53,969 bases of DNA from an uncultured Agathobacter sp. (lineage in GTDB: Bacteria; Bacillota; Clostridia; Lachnospirales; Lachnospiraceae), in assembly GCA_934307695.1 (NCBI GenBank), contig CAKRCS010000013.1, positions 1 to 53,969 of the forward strand, written 5' to 3'. The position numbers and the translations under genes are program-made. Under the pieces are notes generated by a model. The model worked only from the letters and a program-made list of their open reading frames with translations, did no database searches and had not been told where the DNA came from. Positions 47,290 through 53,969 of the stretch are shown one piece after another. Every line of letters starts with the position of its first letter. Position 1 is the stretch's first letter.

Positions 47290-47322
47290 AGACGATTAAA
47301 ATACGAATGAGGGGAGAAATCT

Positions 47323-47634
47323 ATGGGCAAAAATTTAAAAACAGATGCAGTTGATCAGTTATTTGACGCAATTATGTGTTTGAAAGATAGAGAAGAATGC
47401 TATATATTTTTTGAGGATTTGTGTACTGTGAATGAGCTGATGTCATTGTCACAGAGGTTCGAGGTTGCTAAGATGCTGCGGGAACAGAAAACATATCTGG
47501 ATATAGCTGAGAAGACCGGTGCTTCCACCGCAACGATCAGCAGGGTAAACCGATCCTTGAATTATGGCAACGATGGATATGATATGGTGTTTGGACGCCT
47601 TGAGGCAGATGCAGGCTCCAAGCCGGAAGAATAA
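47323..47634 (+). CDS. YerC/YecD-type TrpR homologue
   Basis: A 103-residue helix-turn-helix protein preceded by GAGGGGAG. It contains the TrpR-superfamily segment LMSLSQRFEVAKMLREQKTY followed by LDIAEKTGASTATISRVNRS, where the second part is the recognition helix region. YerC proteins are widespread in Firmicutes and are TrpR-like in fold, but their ligand is unclear. There is no trp gene nearby; the TrpXYZ-like importers are 40 kb away in this window. Confidence 0.92.
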   Translation: MGKNLKTDAVDQLFDAIMCLKDREECYIFFEDLCTVNELMSLSQRFEVAKMLREQKTYLDIAEKTGASTATISRVNRSLNYGNDGYDMVFGRLEADAGSKPEE

Positions 47635-47641
47635 AACGAAA

Positions 47642-47686
47642 GCCGATGTGATTGTAATATTAAACGCAATCACACCGGCATTTTTT
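47642..47686. terminator. bidirectional terminator between yerC and the DUF1836 gene
   Basis: GCCGATGTGATTG (47642-47654) pairs with CAATCACACCGGC (47667-47679) and is followed by ATTTTTTATT. Confidence 0.85.
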
Positions 47687-48296
47687 ATTCTTCTGAGGCA
47701 GTATTCTTTTTGCGGTTCAGGTCATCGATCAGCTTTTCGATGATCATTTTTTTGATGTAGACATCATAGCTTAGCTGGCAGATAAAGCTGAATGCGTGCA
47801 AAAGCTCCTGATCCTCCTCCGGGAAATCGTTGAAGGTGTTGTTGGCAATCACATATTTCTTGCCGAGATCCTTTAACAGCTTCTGGGATTCCTCCTGCTC
47901 TAAGGCGAATACCTCGTTGTAGATATCCTGCATGTTGTAGCCTTCTTTGCTGCCGAAGTAGCGATCCGTGATCGGATTGAGGATGGACTGGATATCGCTG
48001 ATGCTTAAAATATTCTTGAAGTAGTAGATGAACAGCAGCGTAAGCACATGCTCTCTGGAGTATTTCTTTTTCTCCGGCGGTGGCAGGAGATTGTTTTTCG
48101 CATAGTTGTTGATCATGGTCTTGGTCAGGATCTTGTCGTCATCGTAACGCTTGGACGCCGCAAGCTGCTCGTCCATGAAGGTAGTAACCTGATCCATATA
48201 TAATGCAATATTCGGAATATCTTCCGGCTTAACATAATCAATATTTCGTAAATCATGCAAAAGTGTTTCTAAAAATTCGCGAACAGTACTTTCCAT
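47685..48296 (-). CDS. DUF1836 protein
   Basis: A 203-residue protein. The ATG at 48296 (MESTVREFLETLL) with GAGGTG upstream is preferred over a GTG at 48305. The central region ILTKTMINNYAKNNLLPPPE followed by KKKYSREHVLTLLFIYYFK is the DUF1836 hallmark and looks like a MerR-type winged HTH. ISDIQSILNPI follows, then a helical C-terminal half. A transcription-regulator role is likely by fold, unproven. The stop lies beside the bidirectional terminator, so the gene is a single unit. Confidence 0.88.
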   Translation of the reverse strand: MESTVREFLETLLHDLRNIDYVKPEDIPNIALYMDQVTTFMDEQLAASKRYDDDKILTKTMINNYAKNNLLPPPEKKKYSREHVLTLLFIYYFKNILSISDIQSILNPITDRYFGSKEGYNMQDIYNEVFALEQEESQKLLKDLGKKYVIANNTFNDFPEEDQELLHAFSFICQLSYDVYIKKMIIEKLIDDLNRKKNTASEE

Positions 48297-48471
48297 AATA
48301 ATCACCTCATATCACATTATATAGTTTTTAAAACCACATGACAAGCTTTTTCGTAGAAAATTTGAAGGTGTATGCACAATTACGATATTTTACACACATG
48401 GACTTGGAATTTTTATGGTGGGAAGGGGAAAAAAGCGTCGTCATTTTTGGAAAACAAAAAGCGGTTTGGGG

Positions 48472-48500
48472 TTGGAAGGAACAGGGGATTATGGTATGAT
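48472..48500 (+). promoter_or_regulatory. promoter of pcrA
   Basis: TTGGAA (48472-48477), 17 bases, TATGAT (48495-48500). Confidence 0.6.
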
Positions 48501-48550
48501 GAGATACATCACGAAAGAGCGAACGAGGAAAAGCATAGAAGGAAAAAGAT

Positions 48551-50893
48551 ATGTACGAAATTTTAAATAAAGAACAAAAAGAGGCGGTATTTTGCACAGA
48601 GGGTCCGCTTTTGATACTTGCAGGTGCGGGGAGCGGCAAGACGCGAGTGCTGACCTTCCGGACGGCACATCTTATTGAAAACGGCGTCAGTCCGTACCAG
48701 ATCCTTGCAATTACGTTCACCAACAAGGCAGCAGGAGAGATGCGCGAGCGAATTAACGACATGGTAGGAATGGGAGCGGAGAGCATCTGGGTATCCACGT
48801 TCCACTCTACCTGTGTGCGGATTTTACGGCGCTATATCGACCGTCTAGGCTATTCAACGAATTTTACCATATACGATGCAGACGACCAGAAAACACTCAT
48901 GAAGGATATCTGCAAGCGTCTGGAGATCGATACCAAGATCTATAAGGAAAAGATGTTCCTTGGCGCAATTTCCTCTGCGAAGGACGAGCTGATCGACCCG
49001 GTAGAATTTGAGAACAGAGCGGCGGGGGATTACAACAAGAGGCGCCAGGCACAGGTCTACCGCGAGTATCAGATGGAGCTGAAAAAGAATAACGCGCTGG
49101 ATTTTGACGATCTGATCTTTAAGACGGTAGAGCTTTTCCGGCTGGATAAGGAAGTTCTGATGTCATATCAGGAGCGTTTCCGCTACATTATGGTGGACGA
49201 GTATCAGGACACCAACACGGCGCAGTTCGAGCTGATCCGGCTGCTGGCAATGAAATATAAAAATCTCTGCGTGGTCGGCGATGATGACCAGTCCATCTAT
49301 AAGTTCCGCGGTGCCAACATCTATAATATTTTAAACTTCGAGAAGCATTTTCCGGATGCAAAGGTGATCAAGCTTGAGCAGAATTACCGCTCCACACAGA
49401 ACATTCTGGACGCGGCGAATGCCGTGATCGCAAACAATGTCGGGCGGAAGGACAAGGCGCTCTGGACGGATAACGGAGCCGGTGACAAGATCGACTTTGA
49501 ACAGCTGGATACCGGATACGAGGAAGCAGACTATGTTGCAAGGAATATCGCCGCGGGCATAAGAAAGGGAGCGTACCACTATAAGGATTATGCGGTTTTG
49601 TACCGCACGAATGCACAGTCACGATTGTTCGAGGAGCGTTTCCTGCTGGCAAATATCCCATACAAGATCGTTGGAGGAGTTAACTTCTATTCGCGTAAGG
49701 AGGTTAAGGATATCCTCGCTTACCTAAAGACGATCGATAACGGTCAGGATGACCTTGCGGTAAGGCGTATCATCAACATTCCAAAGCGAGGGATCGGCGC
49801 TGCCACGATCGGAAAGGTGCAGGCATTTGCAGACAACAATGACCTTGACTTCTACATGGCGCTCGAACATGTGCAGATGGTTCCGGGAATCGGAAAGGCG
49901 TATGCAAAGATCAGTCCTTTTGTCGAGTTTATCGAAGGGCTGCGGGAAAAGGCAAAGACGCTTCCGGTTGAAGAACTTATCGAGGAGATCATCGAGAAAA
50001 CCGGATATGTGCGGGAGCTTGAAGCCGAAAACGATGAGGAGGCGGAGGCACGCATCCAGAATATCGATGAATTGATCAGCAAGGCTGCGGCATACACAGA
50101 AGCTGCGGAGGAGCCGTCGCTGAGCGGATTTTTGGAGGAAGTGGCACTTGTCGCGGATATTGACAGTCTGGACAATGATACAGATTATGTGGTGCTGATG
50201 ACCTTACATAGCGCAAAGGGTCTGGAATTTCCAAACGTATTTCTGGTTGGCATGGAGGACGGTCTGTTTCCGAGCTACATGTCCATCACCAGCGATGAGA
50301 TCAGTCCAAACGGTGTCAACAGCGAGATTGAGGAGGAGCGGCGTCTGGCATACGTCGGGATCACGCGCGCGAAGGAGCATCTTACCATCACTTCGGTAAG
50401 AATGCGTATGATCCGCGGGGAAACGCAATATAATAAAGTATCGCGTTTTGTAAAAGAAATTCCACAGGAGCTGTTAAAGGGAGAAATCTTTGAGCAGGAC
50501 CGCCATGATGATGAGGACTTTAACCGAAGCTCATTCCAGCGCGCAAAGCAGGCATTTAAGGCGGCACCGACACAGTACGGGACTGCAAGACCTGCGTTTG
50601 GAAGCAACGCGCAGAGCGAGATGGAGAGGCAGGATATATTCGGACTTGGGCGTGCTGCAAAAAAAGCTCCCGTGTATACACCGGTTTCCAACCAGCGCCC
50701 GTTTGCAAGCGCATCCACACAAAAGACTTCTCTAAGCTATGAAACCGGGGATCGTGTGCGCCACATCAAGTTTGGAGAGGGCGTGGTAACTGCCATTGTT
50801 GAGGGTGGAAGAGATTATGAGGTCACCGTCGATTTTGACAAGGCGGGCACGAAAAAAATGTTTGCTTCTTTTGCAAAACTTAAAAAAGTATAA
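48551..50893 (+). CDS. pcrA: ATP-dependent DNA helicase PcrA/UvrD
   Basis: A 780-residue superfamily 1A helicase that unwinds DNA 3'-5' in repair and plasmid replication. Walker A is AGAGSGKT (24-31), motif Ia ITFTNKAAGEMRERI, motif II DEYQDTNTAQ, motif III VVGDDDQSIYKFRGA, motif IV QNYRSTQNILDAA, motif V LMTLHSAKGLEFPNVFLVG and motif VI EERRLAYVGITRAKEHL. The C-terminal ~110 residues form the loose linker and Tudor-like end (GDRVRHIKFGEGVVTAI), which binds RNA polymerase in Firmicutes. AAGGAAAAAG precedes the start. Confidence 0.97.
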   Translation: MYEILNKEQKEAVFCTEGPLLILAGAGSGKTRVLTFRTAHLIENGVSPYQILAITFTNKAAGEMRERINDMVGMGAESIWVSTFHSTCVRILRRYIDRLGYSTNFTIYDADDQKTLMKDICKRLEIDTKIYKEKMFLGAISSAKDELIDPVEFENRAAGDYNKRRQAQVYREYQMELKKNNALDFDDLIFKTVELFRLDKEVLMSYQERFRYIMVDEYQDTNTAQFELIRLLAMKYKNLCVVGDDDQSIYKFRGANIYNILNFEKHFPDAKVIKLEQNYRSTQNILDAANAVIANNVGRKDKALWTDNGAGDKIDFEQLDTGYEEADYVARNIAAGIRKGAYHYKDYAVLYRTNAQSRLFEERFLLANIPYKIVGGVNFYSRKEVKDILAYLKTIDNGQDDLAVRRIINIPKRGIGAATIGKVQAFADNNDLDFYMALEHVQMVPGIGKAYAKISPFVEFIEGLREKAKTLPVEELIEEIIEKTGYVRELEAENDEEAEARIQNIDELISKAAAYTEAAEEPSLSGFLEEVALVADIDSLDNDTDYVVLMTLHSAKGLEFPNVFLVGMEDGLFPSYMSITSDEISPNGVNSEIEEERRLAYVGITRAKEHLTITSVRMRMIRGETQYNKVSRFVKEIPQELLKGEIFEQDRHDDEDFNRSSFQRAKQAFKAAPTQYGTARPAFGSNAQSEMERQDIFGLGRAAKKAPVYTPVSNQRPFASASTQKTSLSYETGDRVRHIKFGEGVVTAIVEGGRDYEVTVDFDKAGTKKMFASFAKLKKV

Positions 50894-50941
50894 CATTCAT
50901 AAAAATTGTAATTTCCCATAGGCATTTTGGATAAAATATGC

Positions 50942-51055
50942 TATAATGAGCCCAAACGAAAGCCGGGGTTGCCGAAGGCTGGAAAAAGCTGGCGGACATG
51001 GCGTGCCGGCAGCTGATCTGACTCTTTATTAACGATGAAATATATAAAGGAGATG
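50942..51055 (+). promoter_or_regulatory. promoter -10 and structured leader of the acidic-tailed membrane protein
   Basis: TATAAT (50942-50947) has a weak TAGGCA 17 bases upstream. The following ~100 bases contain GC-rich, weakly self-complementary stretches (GCTGGCGG against CCGGCAGC) and then AAGGAG. I recognise no riboswitch. Confidence 0.35.
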
Positions 51056-51061
51056 AATATT

Positions 51062-51412
51062 ATGAATAAGATGGAAGAATTTTTGAACGCATCAAAACTC
51101 AATGAGGTCATCAATTCCGAGAAGCTGAATGAGATCATCAAGAAGCTCGACAAGAAGGAGACACCGAAAAAGACCTCCAAAACGGTCGTTGTTTTTGCAG
51201 TGATCGGTGTTGTGGTTGCAGTAGCTGCTGCCGCTTATGGTATCTACCGTTTCTTCACACCGGATTATCTGGACGATTTCGAGGATGACTTCGAGGACGA
51301 TTTCGACAATGACTTCTTCGAGGACGAGGATGAGGACGCTTCACAGGCAAAGAAGGAAGATGCTCCGGAAGAGAAGGAAGAGGATGCTTCCGAGGATAAG
51401 ACCGAAGAGTAA
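51062..51412 (+). CDS. small single-pass membrane protein with extreme acidic tail
   Basis: A 116-residue protein. The ATG at 51062 is chosen because AAGGAG lies ten bases upstream; two earlier in-frame ATGs are too near or lack a site. The N-terminal ~40 residues are amphipathic/charged with a repeated LNEVI/LNEII element. Residues about 47-68 form the single membrane segment (VVVFAVIGVVVAVAAAAYGI). Then follows DDFEDDFEDDFDNDFFEDED and a Glu/Asp/Lys tail. The repeating [DE]DF units are striking. Function unknown; acidic tails may bind cations or basic proteins. Confidence 0.8.
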   Translation: MNKMEEFLNASKLNEVINSEKLNEIIKKLDKKETPKKTSKTVVVFAVIGVVVAVAAAAYGIYRFFTPDYLDDFEDDFEDDFDNDFFEDEDEDASQAKKEDAPEEKEEDASEDKTEE

Positions 51413-51437
51413 GTTCAAACTGAACAGACGAAATTCC

Positions 51438-51467
51438 GGGGACTTGAGACTCAAGTCCCCATTTTTT
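51438..51467 (+). terminator. terminator after the acidic-tailed protein
   Basis: A perfect 10-bp stem GGGGACTTGA/TCAAGTCCCC with a three-base loop is followed by ATTTTTT. Confidence 0.92.
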
Positions 51468-51605
51468 CTTTTATGAAAACGCTGCAAGGATATAGGAGGG
51501 GCGGAGTGGAAGCTGTGCTTGGGTGTTCGGGTAGAGTCGATAATGCATTTGCGTGTCGGTGTAGAATAGGAAATGTGATTAAGAAGAAAGACGAGGAATA
51601 GTTTC

Positions 51606-53036
51606 ATGAAAAAAGGACAGCACGGAGAAGGCATCGTACAGAAGGTCGTATTTCCGAATAAGGGTGTTGCGCTTACCGAGGAGGGCGAGCGCGTCATTGT
51701 AAAAAATACGATTCCGGGACAGAAGGTTGCCTTTGTTGTCAATAAAGCGAGGAAGGGAAAATGCGAGGGACGACTTTTGGAAACGCTGGAGAAGTCGCCG
51801 CTTGAGATAGAACCGGAATGCCCGCACTTCGGGCTGTGTGGCGGCTGTACATATCAGAGCCTGCCTTATGAGAAACAGTTGGAGCTGAAAGAAGGTCAGG
51901 TGCGCGAGCTTATGGCAGATGCGATCAAGGACAACTGCCAGTACGATTTTTTGCCGATCAAGCGAAGCCCTCGCCAGTATGAGTACCGCAACAAGATGGA
52001 ATTTTCCTTCGGGGACGAGTATAAGGACGGACCGCTTGCACTTGGAATGCATAAAAGAGGCAGCTTTTACGACCTAGTCACTGTAAGCGATTGCAAGATT
52101 GTGGACGGAGATTTCCGGCTTATTCTTTCCGCAACGCTTGATTTCTTTACAAAGCGGGATGTGCGCTATTATCATCGTATGAATCATGAGGGATACCTTC
52201 GGCATCTGCTTGTGCGAAAGGCGGTACGGACAGGGGAGATCCTGTTGGATCTGATCACGACATCCCATGATATTCCGGGGACACCATCTGAGCAGGAGGA
52301 GAAGGAACTGCTTGCAGGCTGGTGTGACTGCCTGCGCAGTTTAGAACTGCAGGGATCGATCAGGGGAATCCTCCATACAAAAAATGACAGTATCGCAGAT
52401 GTGGTAAAGGATGAGGGCACGGAGGTCTTATTCGGGGAGGACTACTTCTACGAAGAACTCTTGGGACTTCGTTTCCGGATCTCACCGTTTTCCTTTTTCC
52501 AGACTAATTCCCTCGGTGCGGAGGTGCTCTACCAGACCGCGCGTGACTTCATCCTCGATGGGGATGAGCATTCTCTCGGCGGCAAGGTCGTATATGATCT
52601 GTACAGCGGCACGGGCACGATCGCACAGATGATGGCACCGGTCTGCAAGGAAGTGGTCGGCGTTGAGATCGTGGAGGAGGCAGTGGAAGCCGCAAAGAAA
52701 AATGCGCAGTTAAACGGACTGGACAACTGCAGCTTCCTCGCAGGCGATGTGTTAAAGGTACTCGATGAGATCAAAGTCAAGCCGGATTACATCATTCTTG
52801 ATCCGCCGCGCGACGGCATCCATCCGAAGGCTCTTGAGAAGATCATCGCCTATGGCGTGCAAAACATGGTCTACATCTCTTGCAAACCGACCTCGCTTGC
52901 GCGGGACCTTGAGGTGTTCATCGCAAGAGGGTATGAGGTCAAAAGGGTGCAGTGCGTGGATATGTTTCCGGGGACGGTGCATGTGGAGACGGTTGTTTTA
53001 CTTTCCAAGGGCGCTAAAGGTCCGGTGAACCTTTGA
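51606..53036 (+). CDS. 23S rRNA (uracil-5-)-methyltransferase, RumA/RlmCD family
   Basis: A 476-residue enzyme that methylates uracil C5 in 23S rRNA with SAM. GACGAGGAA precedes the start. An N-terminal TRAM-like domain (about 1-60) is followed by the iron-sulfur cysteines CPHFGLCGGC (72, 78, 81), with a fourth probably in VSDCKIVD. The methyltransferase core has DLYSGTGTIAQMM (SAM), LDPPRDGIHPKAL and the catalytic cysteine in YISCKPTSLARDL. The usual C-terminal extension of Lachnospiraceae relatives is not part of this protein; it lies in the same frame after one TGA (53034-53036). Confidence 0.95.
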   Translation: MKKGQHGEGIVQKVVFPNKGVALTEEGERVIVKNTIPGQKVAFVVNKARKGKCEGRLLETLEKSPLEIEPECPHFGLCGGCTYQSLPYEKQLELKEGQVRELMADAIKDNCQYDFLPIKRSPRQYEYRNKMEFSFGDEYKDGPLALGMHKRGSFYDLVTVSDCKIVDGDFRLILSATLDFFTKRDVRYYHRMNHEGYLRHLLVRKAVRTGEILLDLITTSHDIPGTPSEQEEKELLAGWCDCLRSLELQGSIRGILHTKNDSIADVVKDEGTEVLFGEDYFYEELLGLRFRISPFSFFQTNSLGAEVLYQTARDFILDGDEHSLGGKVVYDLYSGTGTIAQMMAPVCKEVVGVEIVEEAVEAAKKNAQLNGLDNCSFLAGDVLKVLDEIKVKPDYIILDPPRDGIHPKALEKIIAYGVQNMVYISCKPTSLARDLEVFIARGYEVKRVQCVDMFPGTVHVETVVLLSKGAKGPVNL

Positions 53037-53063
53037 TCAGCGCGGACCGAAGCGGAACGGAGA

Positions 53064-53345
53064 ATGGTCGATAGCAGAAAAGTGAAGGTGGACTTCTCTC
53101 TGGAGGATATGGATTTATCTGAATTTAAGGGAAAAGCAACTTATGAGCAGATAAAGGCATATGTACTTGAAAAGACAGGACTTAAGGTTTCATCACTGTA
53201 TATCGCACAGATTAAGAAGAAGTGTGGATTAGATGTTGGTGAGAACTTCAATTTGGCAAAATCAGAGAATGCGAGACAGCCACAGTGTACACCGGAGAAG
53301 GAAGATGCGATTATGCAGGCGTTTAGGCATTTTGGAATCATATAG
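53064..53345 (+). CDS. detached C-terminal extension of the RumA-family methyltransferase
   Basis: Ninety-three residues in the same frame as the methyltransferase gene and separated by one TGA. The ten codons from 53037 read as a polar linker. It begins MVDSRKVKVDFSLED. ATYEQIKAYVLEKTGLKVSS and LYIAQIKKKCGLDVGENF form a helix-turn-helix-like domain, and QPQCTPEKEDAIMQAFRHFG ends it. Similar domains are fused to RumA in other Clostridia and may contact rRNA or DNA. GGAG is only two bases before the ATG at 53064, a poor site, so expression may depend on readthrough or reinitiation. Confidence 0.65.
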   Translation: MVDSRKVKVDFSLEDMDLSEFKGKATYEQIKAYVLEKTGLKVSSLYIAQIKKKCGLDVGENFNLAKSENARQPQCTPEKEDAIMQAFRHFGII

Positions 53346-53392
53346 GTTGTGGATAAACAGCATCATGTGTTAAAAATATAGTGAAGTATGGG

Positions 53393-53444
53393 AAAAAGGA
53401 CATTCCAGAACTGTAGATTTTACAGGTCAGGGGATGTCCTTTTT
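53393..53444 (+). terminator. terminator after the RumA unit
   Basis: AAAAAGGACAT (53393-53403) pairs with ATGTCCTTTTT (53434-53444). Confidence 0.8.
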
Positions 53445-53611
53445 GCTGATATGGAAGTGTTCAAGGGACAAGGTAATGATACTGAACTAATTTAGACTGA
53501 TTATAGTTATACTTATCGTATCGTATCATTTAGGAAATATTTGGTACAAAATAAAAAGATTGTGTGGTTTAAGGGGGGTGAGTATAAATTTCCTTGATTC
53601 ATCTGCGAATA

Positions 53612-53640
53612 TTGTAATTTGTTGGGTTTTGCAGTATAAT
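53612..53640 (+). promoter_or_regulatory. promoter of the small HTH gene
   Basis: TTGTAA (53612-53617), 17 bases, TATAAT (53635-53640), in an AT-rich stretch. The rest of 53445-53611 shows nothing I can support. Confidence 0.65.
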
Positions 53641-53696
53641 AAATTATCTTATTTGTGTTAGAACCAACAAGGGCTACGAGTAGGAGCGGCAAATAT

Positions 53697-53909
53697 ATGA
53701 TTAAGAACAATATTGAAGTAGATGTAAAAGTCAAATGTATAGAGAATGGAACCACCCAGGCACAGCTTGCGGAAACAATTGGAACAACAGGTCAGTATGT
53801 CAACCGCATCATCAAAAAGCAGGATGGCGTTGTGAATAAGACCTTCGTGCAGATGCTTGAGGCTTTGGGATACGATATTGAACTGACCTATATAAAGAGA
53901 GAAGATTAG
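53697..53909 (+). CDS. small XRE-like helix-turn-helix protein
   Basis: A 70-residue protein, start at 53697 with AGGAG ten bases upstream (a longer frame from 53655 lacks one). An HTH of the Xre/Cro type is seen: NGTTQAQLAETIGTTGQYVN followed by RIIKKQDGVVNKTFVQMLEA. Such mini-regulators commonly belong to toxin-antitoxin pairs or mobile elements. The surrounding DNA is clearly more AT-rich than the rest of the window, consistent with acquired material. What it controls lies off the right edge. Confidence 0.8.
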   Translation: MIKNNIEVDVKVKCIENGTTQAQLAETIGTTGQYVNRIIKKQDGVVNKTFVQMLEALGYDIELTYIKRED

Positions 53910-53935
53910 TTTGATTCCTGATGGGGTAAAGGTTA

Positions 53936-53969
53936 TGGATATGAGTTTTGATGTTAGGAAAGTATTTCA
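53936..53969 (+). CDS. possible start of a gene running off the right edge
   Basis: ATG at 53936 opens MDMSFDVRKVF and continues to the window end. GGGGTAAAGG lies upstream, 27 bases after the HTH gene. Too short to identify. Confidence 0.3.

Noticed and set aside
53034..53036. Selenocysteine at the TGA in the methyltransferase frame
   Set aside because: No SECIS-like hairpin directly follows and the position is outside any redox site.

Overview
The window looks like a chromosomal segment of a gut Lachnospiraceae bacterium (Roseburia/Agathobacter-like Clostridia). The protein repertoire supports this: the Firmicutes-type GalT, a YerC-type TrpR homologue, a DUF1836 protein, the SpoIID-like/PG-binding clostridial protein, PcrA with the usual C-terminal tail, and a RumA-type methyltransferase followed by a Lachnospiraceae-style extension. 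Shine-Dalgarno sites are strong (AGGAGG), sigma-A promoters are canonical (TTGACA-N16/17-TATAAT), and rho-independent terminators are common. The species assignment is inference from gene content, with no database search.

Layout. 1-1525: tRNA-Gly(GCC), a membrane-anchored FMN-binding-like protein, a SAM methyltransferase, and a sigma-factor remnant. 1540-7327: a six-gene operon made of two tandem copies of a three-gene ABC importer (lipoprotein, permease, ATPase) of the ABC_sub_bind/TrpXYZ type. 7334-8260: tRNA-dihydrouridine synthase (minus). 8434-13263: thyA, folA, an AEC transporter, ilvB and ilvN. 13310-19787: flavin reductase-like protein, SpoIID-like/PG-binding protein, truA-recJ, a soluble chemoreceptor-like protein and an alpha/beta hydrolase. 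19827-22871: PAP2 phosphatase, L,D-transpeptidase and a truncated YoeB toxin.

22905-33917 is a beta-galactan/galactoside utilisation locus: GH42 beta-galactosidase (minus), a divergent LacI-type regulator, a strongly promoted 624-residue barrel protein of unknown function, a 72-residue zinc ribbon, an AraC regulator, a GH2 beta-galactosidase and a GH53 endo-galactanase. None of the enzymes has a signal peptide, so degradation is intracellular. A repeated TTGCGCAA motif sits just downstream of the GH42 and 624-residue gene promoters and several times near the lacI gene. This points to one LacI regulon. The galactose released would feed galK and galT at 39034-41763.

33919-34248 is a 310-bp foldback (MITE-like) element with a 10-bp flanking direct repeat. 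34323-37095 is a metal-resistance operon (separate HMA protein, P1B ATPase, ArsR repressor) with an ArsR-type operator. 37250-38867 holds a metzincin-like lipoprotein and a polysaccharide deacetylase. 41859-41977 is a NiCo (czcD) riboswitch controlling a cation diffusion facilitator, followed by a convergent MATE exporter.

44612-53969 carries hisC, a small multidrug-export-type membrane protein, a CPBP protease-like protein, a cloverleaf-like repeat element, yerC, a DUF1836 gene, pcrA, an acidic-tailed membrane protein and a RumA-family methyltransferase. The methyltransferase is separated by a single in-frame TGA from its usual C-terminal extension. An AT-rich edge with a small HTH regulator ends the window.

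The best candidates for something undescribed are the LacI-controlled 624-residue protein with its overlapping zinc ribbon, and the two structured repeats at 33929-34238 and 47071-47194.
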